Positions 47,658 to 56,071 of a stretch of DNA of 64,000 nucleotides are shown here, piece by piece. The position numbers and the translations under genes are program-made. The stretch covers positions 4,402,001 to 4,466,000 of the forward strand of contig NZ_CP031194.1 of NCBI RefSeq assembly GCF_003344965.1, written 5' to 3'. The notes beneath the pieces are model-generated. The model was not told the DNA's origin, did no database searches, and was given only the letters and a program-made list of their open reading frames with translations. Each line of letters starts with the position of its first letter. Position 1 is the stretch's first letter. This DNA is from Streptomyces paludis (GTDB taxonomy: Bacteria; Actinomycetota; Actinomycetes; Streptomycetales; Streptomycetaceae).

Positions 47658-48413
47658 TCAGTGACGATAGAATATTCGGTCGCGGTTTTCGTCCATGATG
47701 CGGACATTCCACTCCGGTCCGCCGTCGACATTGCCGGAACGCAGCAAGGGCGGCTCGATACCGCGCTCCGCGAGCACCCCGGCGGCGGTCGCCATCATCG
47801 CCTGCATCAGCGCGCTCGTGACGACCGTGGAGGCGGGCGCGAACGGTGTCCCGATACCGTCGGCCGTCAGCTCCGCGTCCCCGACGGCTATCCCGCTGTC
47901 GAGCACGACATCGCAGTGGTCCTTGAGGAAGGTGCCGGTACGGTGCCGGGACTCCGTCTCCGCCGCGTACGCCACGGACGTCACTCCGATGACCGTCAGC
48001 CCCAACGCCCGCGCGTGCAGGGCCATCTCGACGGGCAGCGCGTTGCGCCCGGAGAGGGAGACGATCACCAGCAGGTCCCCGGCGGTGGCCGGTCCCGCGT
48101 CGAGTACGGCGGTGGCCAGCCCCTCGACCCGCTCCAGCGCGGACCCCAGAGGAGCGGGTACGACGTCGACGCCGACCGCGCCGGGCACGGCGAGGAGGTT
48201 CATGACGGCGAAGCCGCCGGCCCGGTAGACGACGTCCTGGGCGGCGAGCGAGGAGTGCCCGGCGCCGAAGGCGAAGAGCCGGCCCCCGGCGGCGACGGTG
48301 TCCGCGACAGCCGTACCGGCCGCCGCGATGGCGCCGGACTCCTCGTCCCGTATCCGCCGGAGAAGCGCGATGGCGGCGTCGAGGAACCGGTCGGCCAGCT
48401 TGCTCTCGCTCAT
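47658..48413 (-). CDS. SIS-domain (sugar isomerase-like) protein
   Basis: A 251-residue SIS-domain protein of the UPF0309 group. The phosphosugar motif is GGRLFAFGAGHSSLAAQDVVYRAGG, followed by LLVIVSLSGRNALPVEMA, where the Ser-rich loop binds phosphate. Probably binds a phosphorylated amino sugar. Whether isomerase or regulator is open. It is divergent from the DtxR gene. Confidence 0.88.
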   Translation of the reverse strand: MSESKLADRFLDAAIALLRRIRDEESGAIAAAGTAVADTVAAGGRLFAFGAGHSSLAAQDVVYRAGGFAVMNLLAVPGAVGVDVVPAPLGSALERVEGLATAVLDAGPATAGDLLVIVSLSGRNALPVEMALHARALGLTVIGVTSVAYAAETESRHRTGTFLKDHCDVVLDSGIAVGDAELTADGIGTPFAPASTVVTSALMQAMMATAAGVLAERGIEPPLLRSGNVDGGPEWNVRIMDENRDRIFYRH

Positions 48414-48587
48414 CGGAAGGCCCTTCGGGGTGGGGGTCCGGGACGGTGCGGGGAGGCTGTGCGAGGGATCACGTTGAGGTCTGGACCATTACTCTGTCAA
48501 TACCGCTTCTCCCGGCCCCGCACGGTTGTCGGTGGTATGCGTCAGAATTGGACTCAGGGCCAGCGCACGATTTATCGAGGGGCATGT

Positions 48588-49283
48588 ATGTCCGGACTGA
48601 TCGACACCACGGAGATGTACCTCCGCACCATCCTTGAGCTGGAAGAGGAAGGCGTGGTACCGATGCGCGCCCGGATCGCGGAGCGGCTCGATCAGAGCGG
48701 TCCGACGGTCAGCCAGACCGTCGCCCGCATGGAGCGGGACGGGCTGGTGCAGGTCGCGGGCGACCGGCACCTGGAGCTGACGGAGGAAGGGCGCCGCCTG
48801 GCGACGCGGGTGATGCGCAAGCACCGGCTCGCGGAGTGCCTGCTGGTCGATGTGATCGGCCTGGAGTGGGAGCAGGTGCACGCGGAGGCGTGCCGCTGGG
48901 AGCACGTGATGAGCGAGGCGGTCGAGCGGCGCGTGCTCGAACTGCTCCGGCACCCGACGGAGTCGCCGTACGGGAACCCGATCCCGGGCCTGGAGGAGCT
49001 GGGCGAGAAGACCGAGGCGGATCCGTTCCTCGACGCGAGCATGGTGAGCCTGGCCGATCTGGACCCGGGCGCCGAGGGCAAGACGGTGGTGGTGCGGCGG
49101 ATCGGTGAGCCGATCCAGACCGACGCCCAGCTGATGTACACGCTGCGGCGGGCGGGCGTGCAGCCCGGCTCCGTGGTGAGTGTGACGGAGTCCCCGGGCG
49201 GGGTGCTGGTGGGCAGCAGCGGCGAGGCCGCGGAGCTGGTGTCCGAGGTGGCGTCGCACGTCTTCGTCGCCAAGCAGCAGTAG
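48588..49283 (+). CDS. DtxR/IdeR-family metalloregulator
   Basis: A 231-residue metal-dependent repressor. The N-terminal wHTH (residues 3-70) reads LIDTTEMYLRTILELEEEG and ARIAERLDQSGPTVSQTVARMERDGL. The dimer/metal domain contains RKHRLAECLLVDVIGLEWE-like sequence with Cys102-type site (EACRWEHVMSE), HPTESPYGNPIPG, and a C-terminal SH3-like domain. It senses Fe(II) or Mn(II) and represses metal-uptake genes. ATG at 48588 preceded by GAGGGG. The stop codon TAG is part of a 14-bp tandem repeat. Confidence 0.93.
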   Translation: MSGLIDTTEMYLRTILELEEEGVVPMRARIAERLDQSGPTVSQTVARMERDGLVQVAGDRHLELTEEGRRLATRVMRKHRLAECLLVDVIGLEWEQVHAEACRWEHVMSEAVERRVLELLRHPTESPYGNPIPGLEELGEKTEADPFLDASMVSLADLDPGAEGKTVVVRRIGEPIQTDAQLMYTLRRAGVQPGSVVSVTESPGGVLVGSSGEAAELVSEVASHVFVAKQQ

Positions 49284-49390
49284 ACGGAAGGCAGTAGACG
49301 GAAGGCAGTAGACGGAAGGCAGTAGACGGAAGGCAGTAGACGGAAGGCAGTAGACGGAAGGCAGTAGGCAGTAGGCGGAAGGCAGTAGCC
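49277..49390. repeat. 14-bp tandem repeat at the dtxR-type gene stop
   Basis: Six perfect units of GCAGTAGACGGAAG from 49277 to 49360, then degenerate units to 49390. The first unit contains the stop codon of the DtxR-type gene. It is a likely slippage hot spot and a strain marker. Confidence 0.9.
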
Positions 49391-49408
49391 GAGCGGCCGG
49401 CCGCTCGG
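49389..49408. terminator. Palindromic terminator after the DtxR-type gene
   Basis: CCGAGCGGCCGGCCGCTCGG, a perfect 20-nt palindrome immediately after the tandem repeat. Confidence 0.6.
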
Positions 49409-49741
49409 CCGGCGGATGAGCCGGGCCCGGTGCCGTGCGTGTACGTACGCGCGGCACCGGAGCCCGTTCCCCCCCTCTGGCCGACCCGGGGCCCCGAGCG
49501 CCCGGGGTCGTCCCCCCTTCACGGACCGCCCCTCCCCGGGCGGCCCGTCTCCCGGAAGAAGATCTCCCCTCGGCCACGCCCGGCAATCCCAGGGGGTGGT
49601 CACTCGAACGAGGGGTGTTAAGGGCGAGAACCCCGTTTTCGAATAAGAGTTCGATACTCTGGATGGTGCAGCGAACCGACGACCAATGACCGAGGCCGAG
49701 GCCGACTCAGGACCCGAAGGACCGAAGGGGGTGCCGGGACA
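49409..49741. other. Intergenic region upstream of the hydrolase gene
   Basis: 333 bp with no supported gene. AGAGT-tcgat-ACTCT (49646-49660) is a small symmetric site about 80 bp before the hydrolase start and may be an operator. The rest is GC-rich and unremarkable. Confidence 0.5.
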
Positions 49742-50677
49742 GTGGAGCAGCGCCTTGATGTGACCGGAGCGGACGGCGTACGCCTCGCCGCCTGGGAGTT
49801 CAGCGATCCGACGAGCGCGGGACCGGCGCGTACGGGACCGGCGCGTACGGGACCGGCGGGCGCGGCGCCGATGAGCGCGGGGTCGGGCGGTCCCGGCCGG
49901 GATTCGGCCGTTCTGCTGCTGCACGGCCTGATGGGCCGCGCGTCGCACTGGGCCGGTACGGCCCGCTGGCTGGCCGGGCGGCACCGCGCCGTCGCCCTCG
50001 ACCAGCGGGGCCACGGCCGCAGCGACAAGCCGGCCGACGGCCGGTACACCCGCGAGGCGTATGTGGCGGACGCCGAGGCCACGATCGAGCAGCTCGGCCT
50101 CGCGCCGGTCACCCTGATCGGCCACTCGATGGGCGCGCTCACCGCCTGGCAGCTCGCCGCCCGGCGGCCGGAGCTGGTGCGCGCCCTGGTCATCAGCGAT
50201 ATGCGGGCGTCCGCGCTGGGCGCCGCGTCGCAGCGGGAGTGGCGGGACTGGTTCCGCGCCTGGCCCGTCCCCTTCGCGACGCTCGCGGACGTACGGAAGT
50301 GGTTCGGCGAGGAGGACCCCTGGGTGGAGCGTCCCACGCCCGCGCGCGGGGAGTTCTTCGCGGAGGTCATGGCCGAGCGGGCGGACGGCTGGGCCCCGGT
50401 GTTCTCGCGCCGCCAGATGCTGAGCGTCCGCGAGACCTGGGTGCATGACGCGCACTGGGAGGAGCTGGCGCATGTCCGCTGCCCCACCCTGGTGGTCCGG
50501 GGGCTCGACGGCGAGCTGGGGCGGGCGGAGGCCCAGGAGATGGTGCGCGTACTGCCCCAGGGGCAGTACGCGGAGGTGAGCGACGCCGGGCATCTCGTGC
50601 ACTACGACCGGCCGGACGCGTGGCGGGCCGCGATAGAGCCGTTCCTCGACGGGGTTGTCGCCGCCGCGCGGTCCTGA
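49742..50677 (+). CDS. Alpha/beta hydrolase
   Basis: A 311-residue alpha/beta-hydrolase. The HG oxyanion motif is VLLLHGLMGRASHW, the nucleophile elbow GHSMGALTAWQ, and the C-terminal His is in DAGHLVHYDRP. An acidic residue in VVRGLDGELG completes the triad. A repeat (ARTGPARTGPAGAAPMSAG) is inserted before the first core strand. Substrate unknown. Epoxide or carboxyl esters are common. GTG start. Confidence 0.88.
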   Translation: MEQRLDVTGADGVRLAAWEFSDPTSAGPARTGPARTGPAGAAPMSAGSGGPGRDSAVLLLHGLMGRASHWAGTARWLAGRHRAVALDQRGHGRSDKPADGRYTREAYVADAEATIEQLGLAPVTLIGHSMGALTAWQLAARRPELVRALVISDMRASALGAASQREWRDWFRAWPVPFATLADVRKWFGEEDPWVERPTPARGEFFAEVMAERADGWAPVFSRRQMLSVRETWVHDAHWEELAHVRCPTLVVRGLDGELGRAEAQEMVRVLPQGQYAEVSDAGHLVHYDRPDAWRAAIEPFLDGVVAAARS

Positions 50678-50750
50678 CGTACGCACCTGCCCTCGCACGC
50701 CCCCTTCGTACCTGTCCGCGCCCCGCGCGTACCTGTTCCCGCGCGGCCTC

Positions 50751-52454
50751 TCAGCCCTTGCTGACCGCCGTGAGGATCTCCGGCAGCCGCCAGGCCGTCG
50801 GCGGGGCCGCCAGCCGCAGGCCGCCCCAGGCCACCAGCGCGCCGTACACCGCGCCGACGGGCAGCAGCAGCGACGACCACTCCGCCGCGCCCGCCGCGTG
50901 GATCCAGAGCGTGAGCCCGAGCACCGGGGCGCAGAGCAGGGCGGCCCCCAGCATGCCGCCGAAGATGGAGATCCAGGCCAGCGCGGCCTGCCCCGGCACG
51001 ACGTTCTTGAAGCCGCTGTCCTGCGGTATCGAGTACGGGAAGCGGGCCGAGGCCACCGCGCCCGTCGCCAGCATCGCGCCGAGCAGCGCGTAGGAGAGCC
51101 CGAGCGCCTCCGGCAGGGGCCGCCAGTCACCGAGCACGGCCGCCGTCACGACGGTGACCAGCGTCGAGTACGGGAGGATGATCACCAGCATGGCCAGCGC
51201 GCGGGCGCGCAGCTCCAGATAGGCGTCCCGGGGCGAGGAGATCGTCAGGGCGACCATCCAGAAGGCCGAGGTGTCCTGGCCGAACTGGTTGTACATCTGG
51301 ATGCCGAGCATGCCCGCCGCGAAGCACGCCAGATAGATCGTGCCCGTGCCCTGGAGCGCGTTGAACACCGGCACGATCAGCCCGATCGCCAGCGCGGTCA
51401 CCCACGCCGCCTTCGTCTTCGGATCGCGCCACACATAGCGCAGGCTCCGCCCGGCCACCGCGCCCGTACGGCCCTCGCCGGACAGCAGCCGCGCCATCCC
51501 CACGCCCCGGCCGGCCGCCGCCGACTCGCGCCGGGACGGCCCGGCCGTCGCGAGCGTCGAACTGTCCGGGGCCGTCATCAGCTTGACCAGCGACCGCCGC
51601 CACGCGTACAGCAGCGCCGCCAGCGCGCCTGCCGACAGCAGCAGTTGGGCCGCCGCCCGCCCGTACGCGCCCTCGCTCGCCGACTCCACCGCGCCGATCG
51701 CCGACGCGGGCGGCAGCCACCGTACGGTCTCCGTCACCGGATCGAGCGCCGCGAGGCCGCCCGCGTCGCCGAGGCGCTGGGCGCCGAAGTTGACGAGCTG
51801 GAAGCCGATCGCGATCACCAGCCCGCTCAGTACGGCCAGATCGCGGCCCTTGCGCGAGGTCAGCAGCCGGATGTTCGCTGTCGCGACGGCGCGCGCCAGC
51901 GCCACGCACACCAGCAGCGTCAGCGGGACGGCGACGACCGCGACGGCGACCGCCGCCGCTCCGTACGCCGTCGCCACCGCCGAGCCGGTCAGCAGGAGGA
52001 ACGTGAACAGGGGCCCGATGCCGACCAGCGACGCGGCGAGCAGCGCGCCGACGAGCGGGCGCGGGCGCAGCGGCAGCATGACGAGCCGGGTCGGGTCGAG
52101 CGTCTCGTCACCGCTGGGGAAGAACAGCGGCATCACGGCCCAGCCCAGCGCGAGCAGGGCCGTGAGCAGCACGGTCAGGGTGCCCGCGTGCGTGCTGCCG
52201 CGCAGCAGGACCAGGCCGGCCAGCTGCGCGGCCGCGAGGAGCAGCGTGCCGATCGCGCCCAGCACGTAGACGACGCGGCGTCCGGACGACTGGCGCAGCC
52301 CGTTGCGCAGCAGGGAGAGCTTGAGCCGGACGAAGACGGGCGCGAGCGCGCGGGCGGAGTCCGGGGCGGCGGGGGTGGCGGGTGTGGGCGATGCCGCGGC
52401 CGTGACCGGCGCGGCGGGGGTATGCGATGCGTCCGGCGTGCGTGGCTCACTCAT
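50751..52454 (-). CDS. ABC exporter membrane subunit
   Basis: A 567-residue polytopic protein with about 12-14 hydrophobic segments after an Ala/Pro/Thr-rich start of 35 residues. Residues such as LSLLRNGLRQSSGRRVVYVLG near the N-terminus and SLRYVWRDPKTKAAW in the middle are typical of large ABC-2-like transporters paired with a short ATPase. Its ATG lies in the ATPase stop (ATGA). Exported substrate unknown. Confidence 0.85.
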   Translation of the reverse strand: MSEPRTPDASHTPAAPVTAAASPTPATPAAPDSARALAPVFVRLKLSLLRNGLRQSSGRRVVYVLGAIGTLLLAAAQLAGLVLLRGSTHAGTLTVLLTALLALGWAVMPLFFPSGDETLDPTRLVMLPLRPRPLVGALLAASLVGIGPLFTFLLLTGSAVATAYGAAAVAVAVVAVPLTLLVCVALARAVATANIRLLTSRKGRDLAVLSGLVIAIGFQLVNFGAQRLGDAGGLAALDPVTETVRWLPPASAIGAVESASEGAYGRAAAQLLLSAGALAALLYAWRRSLVKLMTAPDSSTLATAGPSRRESAAAGRGVGMARLLSGEGRTGAVAGRSLRYVWRDPKTKAAWVTALAIGLIVPVFNALQGTGTIYLACFAAGMLGIQMYNQFGQDTSAFWMVALTISSPRDAYLELRARALAMLVIILPYSTLVTVVTAAVLGDWRPLPEALGLSYALLGAMLATGAVASARFPYSIPQDSGFKNVVPGQAALAWISIFGGMLGAALLCAPVLGLTLWIHAAGAAEWSSLLLPVGAVYGALVAWGGLRLAAPPTAWRLPEILTAVSKG

Positions 52455-53281
52455 CGGGCGCCGCCGCCCAGCCAGTCCAGCCGTTCGCCGGTATCGCGCT
52501 CCCGCGCGCCCACCAGCTCCAGGAACGCGCTCTGGAGCGACGCGGCTTCGCCCCGTACCTCCGCCAGCGTGCCCTGCGCCCGGATCCGGCCGCCCGCCAT
52601 CACGGCGACCCAGTCGCACAGCGACTCGACCAGCTCCATCACATGGCTGGAGAAGACGACGGTCGCGCCCGAGTCCGTGTACCGCTCCAGAACGCTCCGG
52701 ATGGTCTGCGCGGAGACCGGGTCGACGCCCTCGAACGGCTCGTCCAGGAAGAGGACTTCGGGATTGTGCAGCAGCGCCGCCGCCAGCCCGATCTTCTTCC
52801 GCATCCCGGTCGAGTAGTCGACGACGAGCTTGTGCTGCGCGCCCGCGAGGTCGAGTACGTCGAGGAGCTGGGTGGCGCGCTTGTCGACCTCGGCGCCGGG
52901 CAGCCCCCGCAGCCGCCCGGTGTAGCCGAGGAGTTCACGCCCCGAGAGCCGCTCGAAGAGCCGCAGCCCCTCCGGGAGAACCCCGATCCGCGCCTTGACG
53001 GCCACGGGGTCGCGCCATACGTCGTGGCCCGCGACCCGGATCCGTCCCTGATCGGGGCGGAGCAGTCCGGTCACCATCGAGAGGGTGGTGGTCTTCCCCG
53101 CGCCGTTCGGGCCGACCAGACCGACGAACTGGCCCGCGGGCAGGTCGAGATCGATCCCGGCGACGGCGATCTGGCCGCCGAAGCGCTTCCACAACCCCTC
53201 TACACGTACCGCAGGCTCGACATGTACCGCGGGCTCGGCGGGCTCGGAGGGGAGGGGCCGATCCTGGTTCTGGTCCGGCAT
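52451..53281 (-). CDS. ABC transporter ATP-binding protein
   Basis: A 276-residue ATPase: Walker [11 protein letters not shown], signature YSTGMRKKIGLA, Walker B VLFLDEPFEGVDP and switch His in VFSSHVMELVE. The N-terminus carries an acidic/Pro leader with repeated EPAV units. It is the first gene of the two-gene operon with the membrane subunit and probably belongs to a cell-envelope or drug exporter. Confidence 0.9.
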   Translation of the reverse strand: MPDQNQDRPLPSEPAEPAVHVEPAVRVEGLWKRFGGQIAVAGIDLDLPAGQFVGLVGPNGAGKTTTLSMVTGLLRPDQGRIRVAGHDVWRDPVAVKARIGVLPEGLRLFERLSGRELLGYTGRLRGLPGAEVDKRATQLLDVLDLAGAQHKLVVDYSTGMRKKIGLAAALLHNPEVLFLDEPFEGVDPVSAQTIRSVLERYTDSGATVVFSSHVMELVESLCDWVAVMAGGRIRAQGTLAEVRGEAASLQSAFLELVGARERDTGERLDWLGGGAR

Positions 53282-53326
53282 GACGGCGCACTGCCTTTCG
53301 GTGTCCCTTACAGCTGAAGGACCACC

Positions 53327-54163
53327 TTATGTACGGCGTGCCCGTTCCGCGGCGGCTTCGCGTCCGCACGCGTACGCCAGCGGGCTGATCAGCTCCTCGG
53401 CGTCCGGCAGCCAGCGGTTGGCCGGGGTCGGCCGGCGGGCCCACTGGACCGTGCCGCCGATCGCCCGGGTCGGCGGCGCCGCCACGTAACAGCCCTCGCC
53501 GCGCGCGACGAGGTCGAGCGACGAGAGCGACCAGCCCAACTGCCGTACCAGCCCGTCCAGCTTGGCCGCCGCGCCCGGCAGTACGAAGAACAGCATGCGC
53601 CGGCCGGGCGTGCGGGTCACCGGACCGGGGGCCACCCCCAGCCGCTCCATCCTCGCCAGCGCGAGGAAGCCGGCCAGCTCCGGGACCTCCAGCGCGTCGA
53701 AGCCGCGCCCCGTGGGCAGCAGGAGCGAGGCGTCCGGCCGCTCCGTCCACAGCCGGCGCGCGGAGACCGCGCTCCCCGTCGCGAGCCCCACCCAGTCGGG
53801 GCCCGTCGCGTGCGCCCCCGGCTCCGGGCAGTCCGCGCGGCGGCACGAGCAGCGCTCCCCGCCCGCCGCGCCCGCTCCGCCGGTCGTCGGCTCCAGCCAG
53901 GTGCCCGGGAACACGTCCCAGTGCCGCTCCTCCGCGTACCGCACCGCGCTGTCCAGCAGCGATTCGCCCCGCTGCCCGGGGATCCGTACCGCACCCGGGA
54001 CGCCCGTGACGCCCGGGACGCCTGTGACTCCCCGGGCGCCGGGGGCTCCTGAGGTCCTGCCCGCTCCGCCGGCTGCTCCACCTGCCGCGCCGACTCCGGC
54101 GGCTCCGGTGGTTCCGGTGTGCCTGATGGTCTTCTCCGCGATGATCTCTTCCACGCTGAGCAC
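53327..54163 (-). CDS. Bifunctional DNA primase/polymerase-like protein
   Basis: A 278-residue protein resembling the N-terminal Prim-Pol domain (LLDSAVRYAEERHWDVFPGTWLE, DWVGLATGSAVSARRLW, GCYVAAPPTRAIGGTVQWARRP). A Gly-rich stretch with collagen-like GVTGVPGVTGVPGAVR repeats is inserted near residue 45. A CxC/C cluster (RCSCRRADC) replaces part of the usual catalytic loop. Streptomyces keep several such proteins next to regulatory genes. Enzyme activity is not assured. It is divergent from nsdA. Confidence 0.75.
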   Translation of the reverse strand: MLSVEEIIAEKTIRHTGTTGAAGVGAAGGAAGGAGRTSGAPGARGVTGVPGVTGVPGAVRIPGQRGESLLDSAVRYAEERHWDVFPGTWLEPTTGGAGAAGGERCSCRRADCPEPGAHATGPDWVGLATGSAVSARRLWTERPDASLLLPTGRGFDALEVPELAGFLALARMERLGVAPGPVTRTPGRRMLFFVLPGAAAKLDGLVRQLGWSLSSLDLVARGEGCYVAAPPTRAIGGTVQWARRPTPANRWLPDAEELISPLAYACGREAAAERARRT

Positions 54164-54461
54164 AACTCCCGCCGCCCCGGCCGGTTACGGGCGCGCGGAG
54201 GCGCACCGCCCCGCGCCGGTACCGCACATGGGGCGCATGGAGGCATGTGCGGGGGCGCTCGGGAAGGAGTGGAGCGGTACGCGGGTAACCAACCCCGGTG
54301 GTCCGACAACATATGGGCAGCACAAGGCCAACCGGCCGTCTTTGAAGGAAGTTTCAGTAAAGTCATCGAATTTTTCCGTTATTACCGAACATGCGCATTC
54401 TTCGTACACTCGCCGGGCAGTGATCACTGAGTCGACCACTGCGGCTTTCAGGGGGTATCCA

Positions 54462-55892
54462 TTGGCAGCCAGGCCACTCGTCGCGCGCCAGCCGAACGAA
54501 CGGCTCCAGGCGCTCATTCAGGAAGCCGGGTGCTCCAACGCCGGGCTCGCCCGGCGCGTCAACATGGTGGGAGCGGAACGCGGACTGGATCTGCGGTACG
54601 ACAAAACCTCGGTCGCCCGCTGGCTGCGCGGACAGCAGCCGCGCGGCCGGGCCCCGGGCGTCATCTCCGAGGCGCTCGGCCGCAAGCTGGGCCGCGCGGT
54701 CACGATCGACGAGATCGGCATGGCGAACGGGAAGAATCTGGCCTCGGGCGTCGGCCTCCAGTTCTCGCCGACGGTCATGGGCGCGATCGAGCAGGTCTGT
54801 GAGCTGTGGCGGAGCGATGTGGGCCGCCGCGACTTCCTGTCCGGCTCGGCGGTGGCGTCCTCCGCGCTCGTCGAGCCCAGCCGGGACTGGCTGATCACCG
54901 GCGCGGACCCGGCCGTGGCGCGCAACACCGGTGCGCGGGTGGGTGATTCGGACGTCGACGCGGTCCGGGCGATGACGCGCGCGCTGATCGATCTCGACCA
55001 CCGCTTCGGCAGCGGCCATGTCCGGCCGGTCGTCGTCCACTATCTGAACAGCGTGGTGGCGGGCCTGCTCGCCGGTTCGTACCGGGAGCCGGTCGGCCGC
55101 AGGCTCTTCGCGGCCGTCTCCCGGCTCACCGAGCTGGCGGGATACATGGCGGTCGACACCGGCCAGCCCGGCCTCGCCCAGCGCTACTACATCCAGGCGC
55201 TGCGGCTCGCCCAGGCCGCCGGCGACCGGGGGTACGGAGGATATGTACTGGCCGCGTCCATGAGCCATCTCGCGGCGCAGCTGGGCAATCCGCGGGAGAT
55301 CGCGCAGCTGGCCCGGGCCGCGCAGGAGGGCACCCGCGGGCAGGTGACCCCGCGCGCGCAGGCCATGTTCTACGCGGCGGAGGCCCGGGGACACGCGCTG
55401 ATGGGCGACGCCCACACCTGCGAGCTGGTGGTGGGCCGGGCGGTCACGGCGCTGGAGCACGCGGGGGACATCGGGGAAGGCGCCTCGGGCGGCTCCGGCG
55501 GCGCGGGGTCCAGGTCCGGGGCGGGTGACGATCCCGACTGGATCGCGCACTTCGACCACGCCTATCTCGCGGACGAGCTGGCGCACTGCTACCGGGACCT
55601 CGGCCGCCCCGAGATCTCCGCCCGGTACGCGGCCGAGTCGCTGGCGGGCCACCCCGTCTCGCGGGCCCGCCGGCGCGCCATCGGCTTCGTCCTGCTGGCC
55701 ACGGCACAGGTCCAGCAGCGCGAGGTGGAGCAGGCGTGCCAGACGGGGACACGCGCGGTGGAGCTGCTCGGGACGCTGCGGTCGAGCCGGGGCGCGGAGT
55801 ATCTCGACGATCTCCAGCAGCGGCTGGAGCCGTACGGGGACGAGCCCGCGGTGCGGGAGTTCGGGGCGCGGCTGGAGATTCAGGCCGCGTGA
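54462..55892 (+). CDS. nsdA: NsdA-type negative regulator of sporulation and antibiotic production
   Basis: A 476-residue regulator with a TPR-like helical domain. The N-terminus LVARQPNERLQALIQEAGCS, then RVNMVGAERGLDLRYDKTSVARWLRGQQPRGRAPG, match the NsdA/tetratricopeptide family. NsdA of S. coelicolor is a known negative regulator of sporulation and antibiotic production. TTG at 54462 with GGGGG upstream is chosen because it gives the conserved N-terminus. The 300 bp upstream is AT-rich and probably carries the divergent promoters. A Gly/Ser insert (GEGASGGSGGAGSRSG) lies in the TPR region. Confidence 0.9.
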   Translation: MAARPLVARQPNERLQALIQEAGCSNAGLARRVNMVGAERGLDLRYDKTSVARWLRGQQPRGRAPGVISEALGRKLGRAVTIDEIGMANGKNLASGVGLQFSPTVMGAIEQVCELWRSDVGRRDFLSGSAVASSALVEPSRDWLITGADPAVARNTGARVGDSDVDAVRAMTRALIDLDHRFGSGHVRPVVVHYLNSVVAGLLAGSYREPVGRRLFAAVSRLTELAGYMAVDTGQPGLAQRYYIQALRLAQAAGDRGYGGYVLAASMSHLAAQLGNPREIAQLARAAQEGTRGQVTPRAQAMFYAAEARGHALMGDAHTCELVVGRAVTALEHAGDIGEGASGGSGGAGSRSGAGDDPDWIAHFDHAYLADELAHCYRDLGRPEISARYAAESLAGHPVSRARRRAIGFVLLATAQVQQREVEQACQTGTRAVELLGTLRSSRGAEYLDDLQQRLEPYGDEPAVREFGARLEIQAA

Positions 55893-56071
55893 ACTTTTGG
55901 TGGTGACGGGACGGGACACAGCGGCGTAATTCATCTCTGACGGTGGCGTGTCGCAGGGGTGAGTTGTTATGGAACGGATGTATGTGGTCGAGCGGCTCTG
56001 TTCACCCGGTAGCGTGAACCGCTGATTCGGCAGATGCAGAGGTTCCACCCGTTCCACACGTAGGAGTCCCG

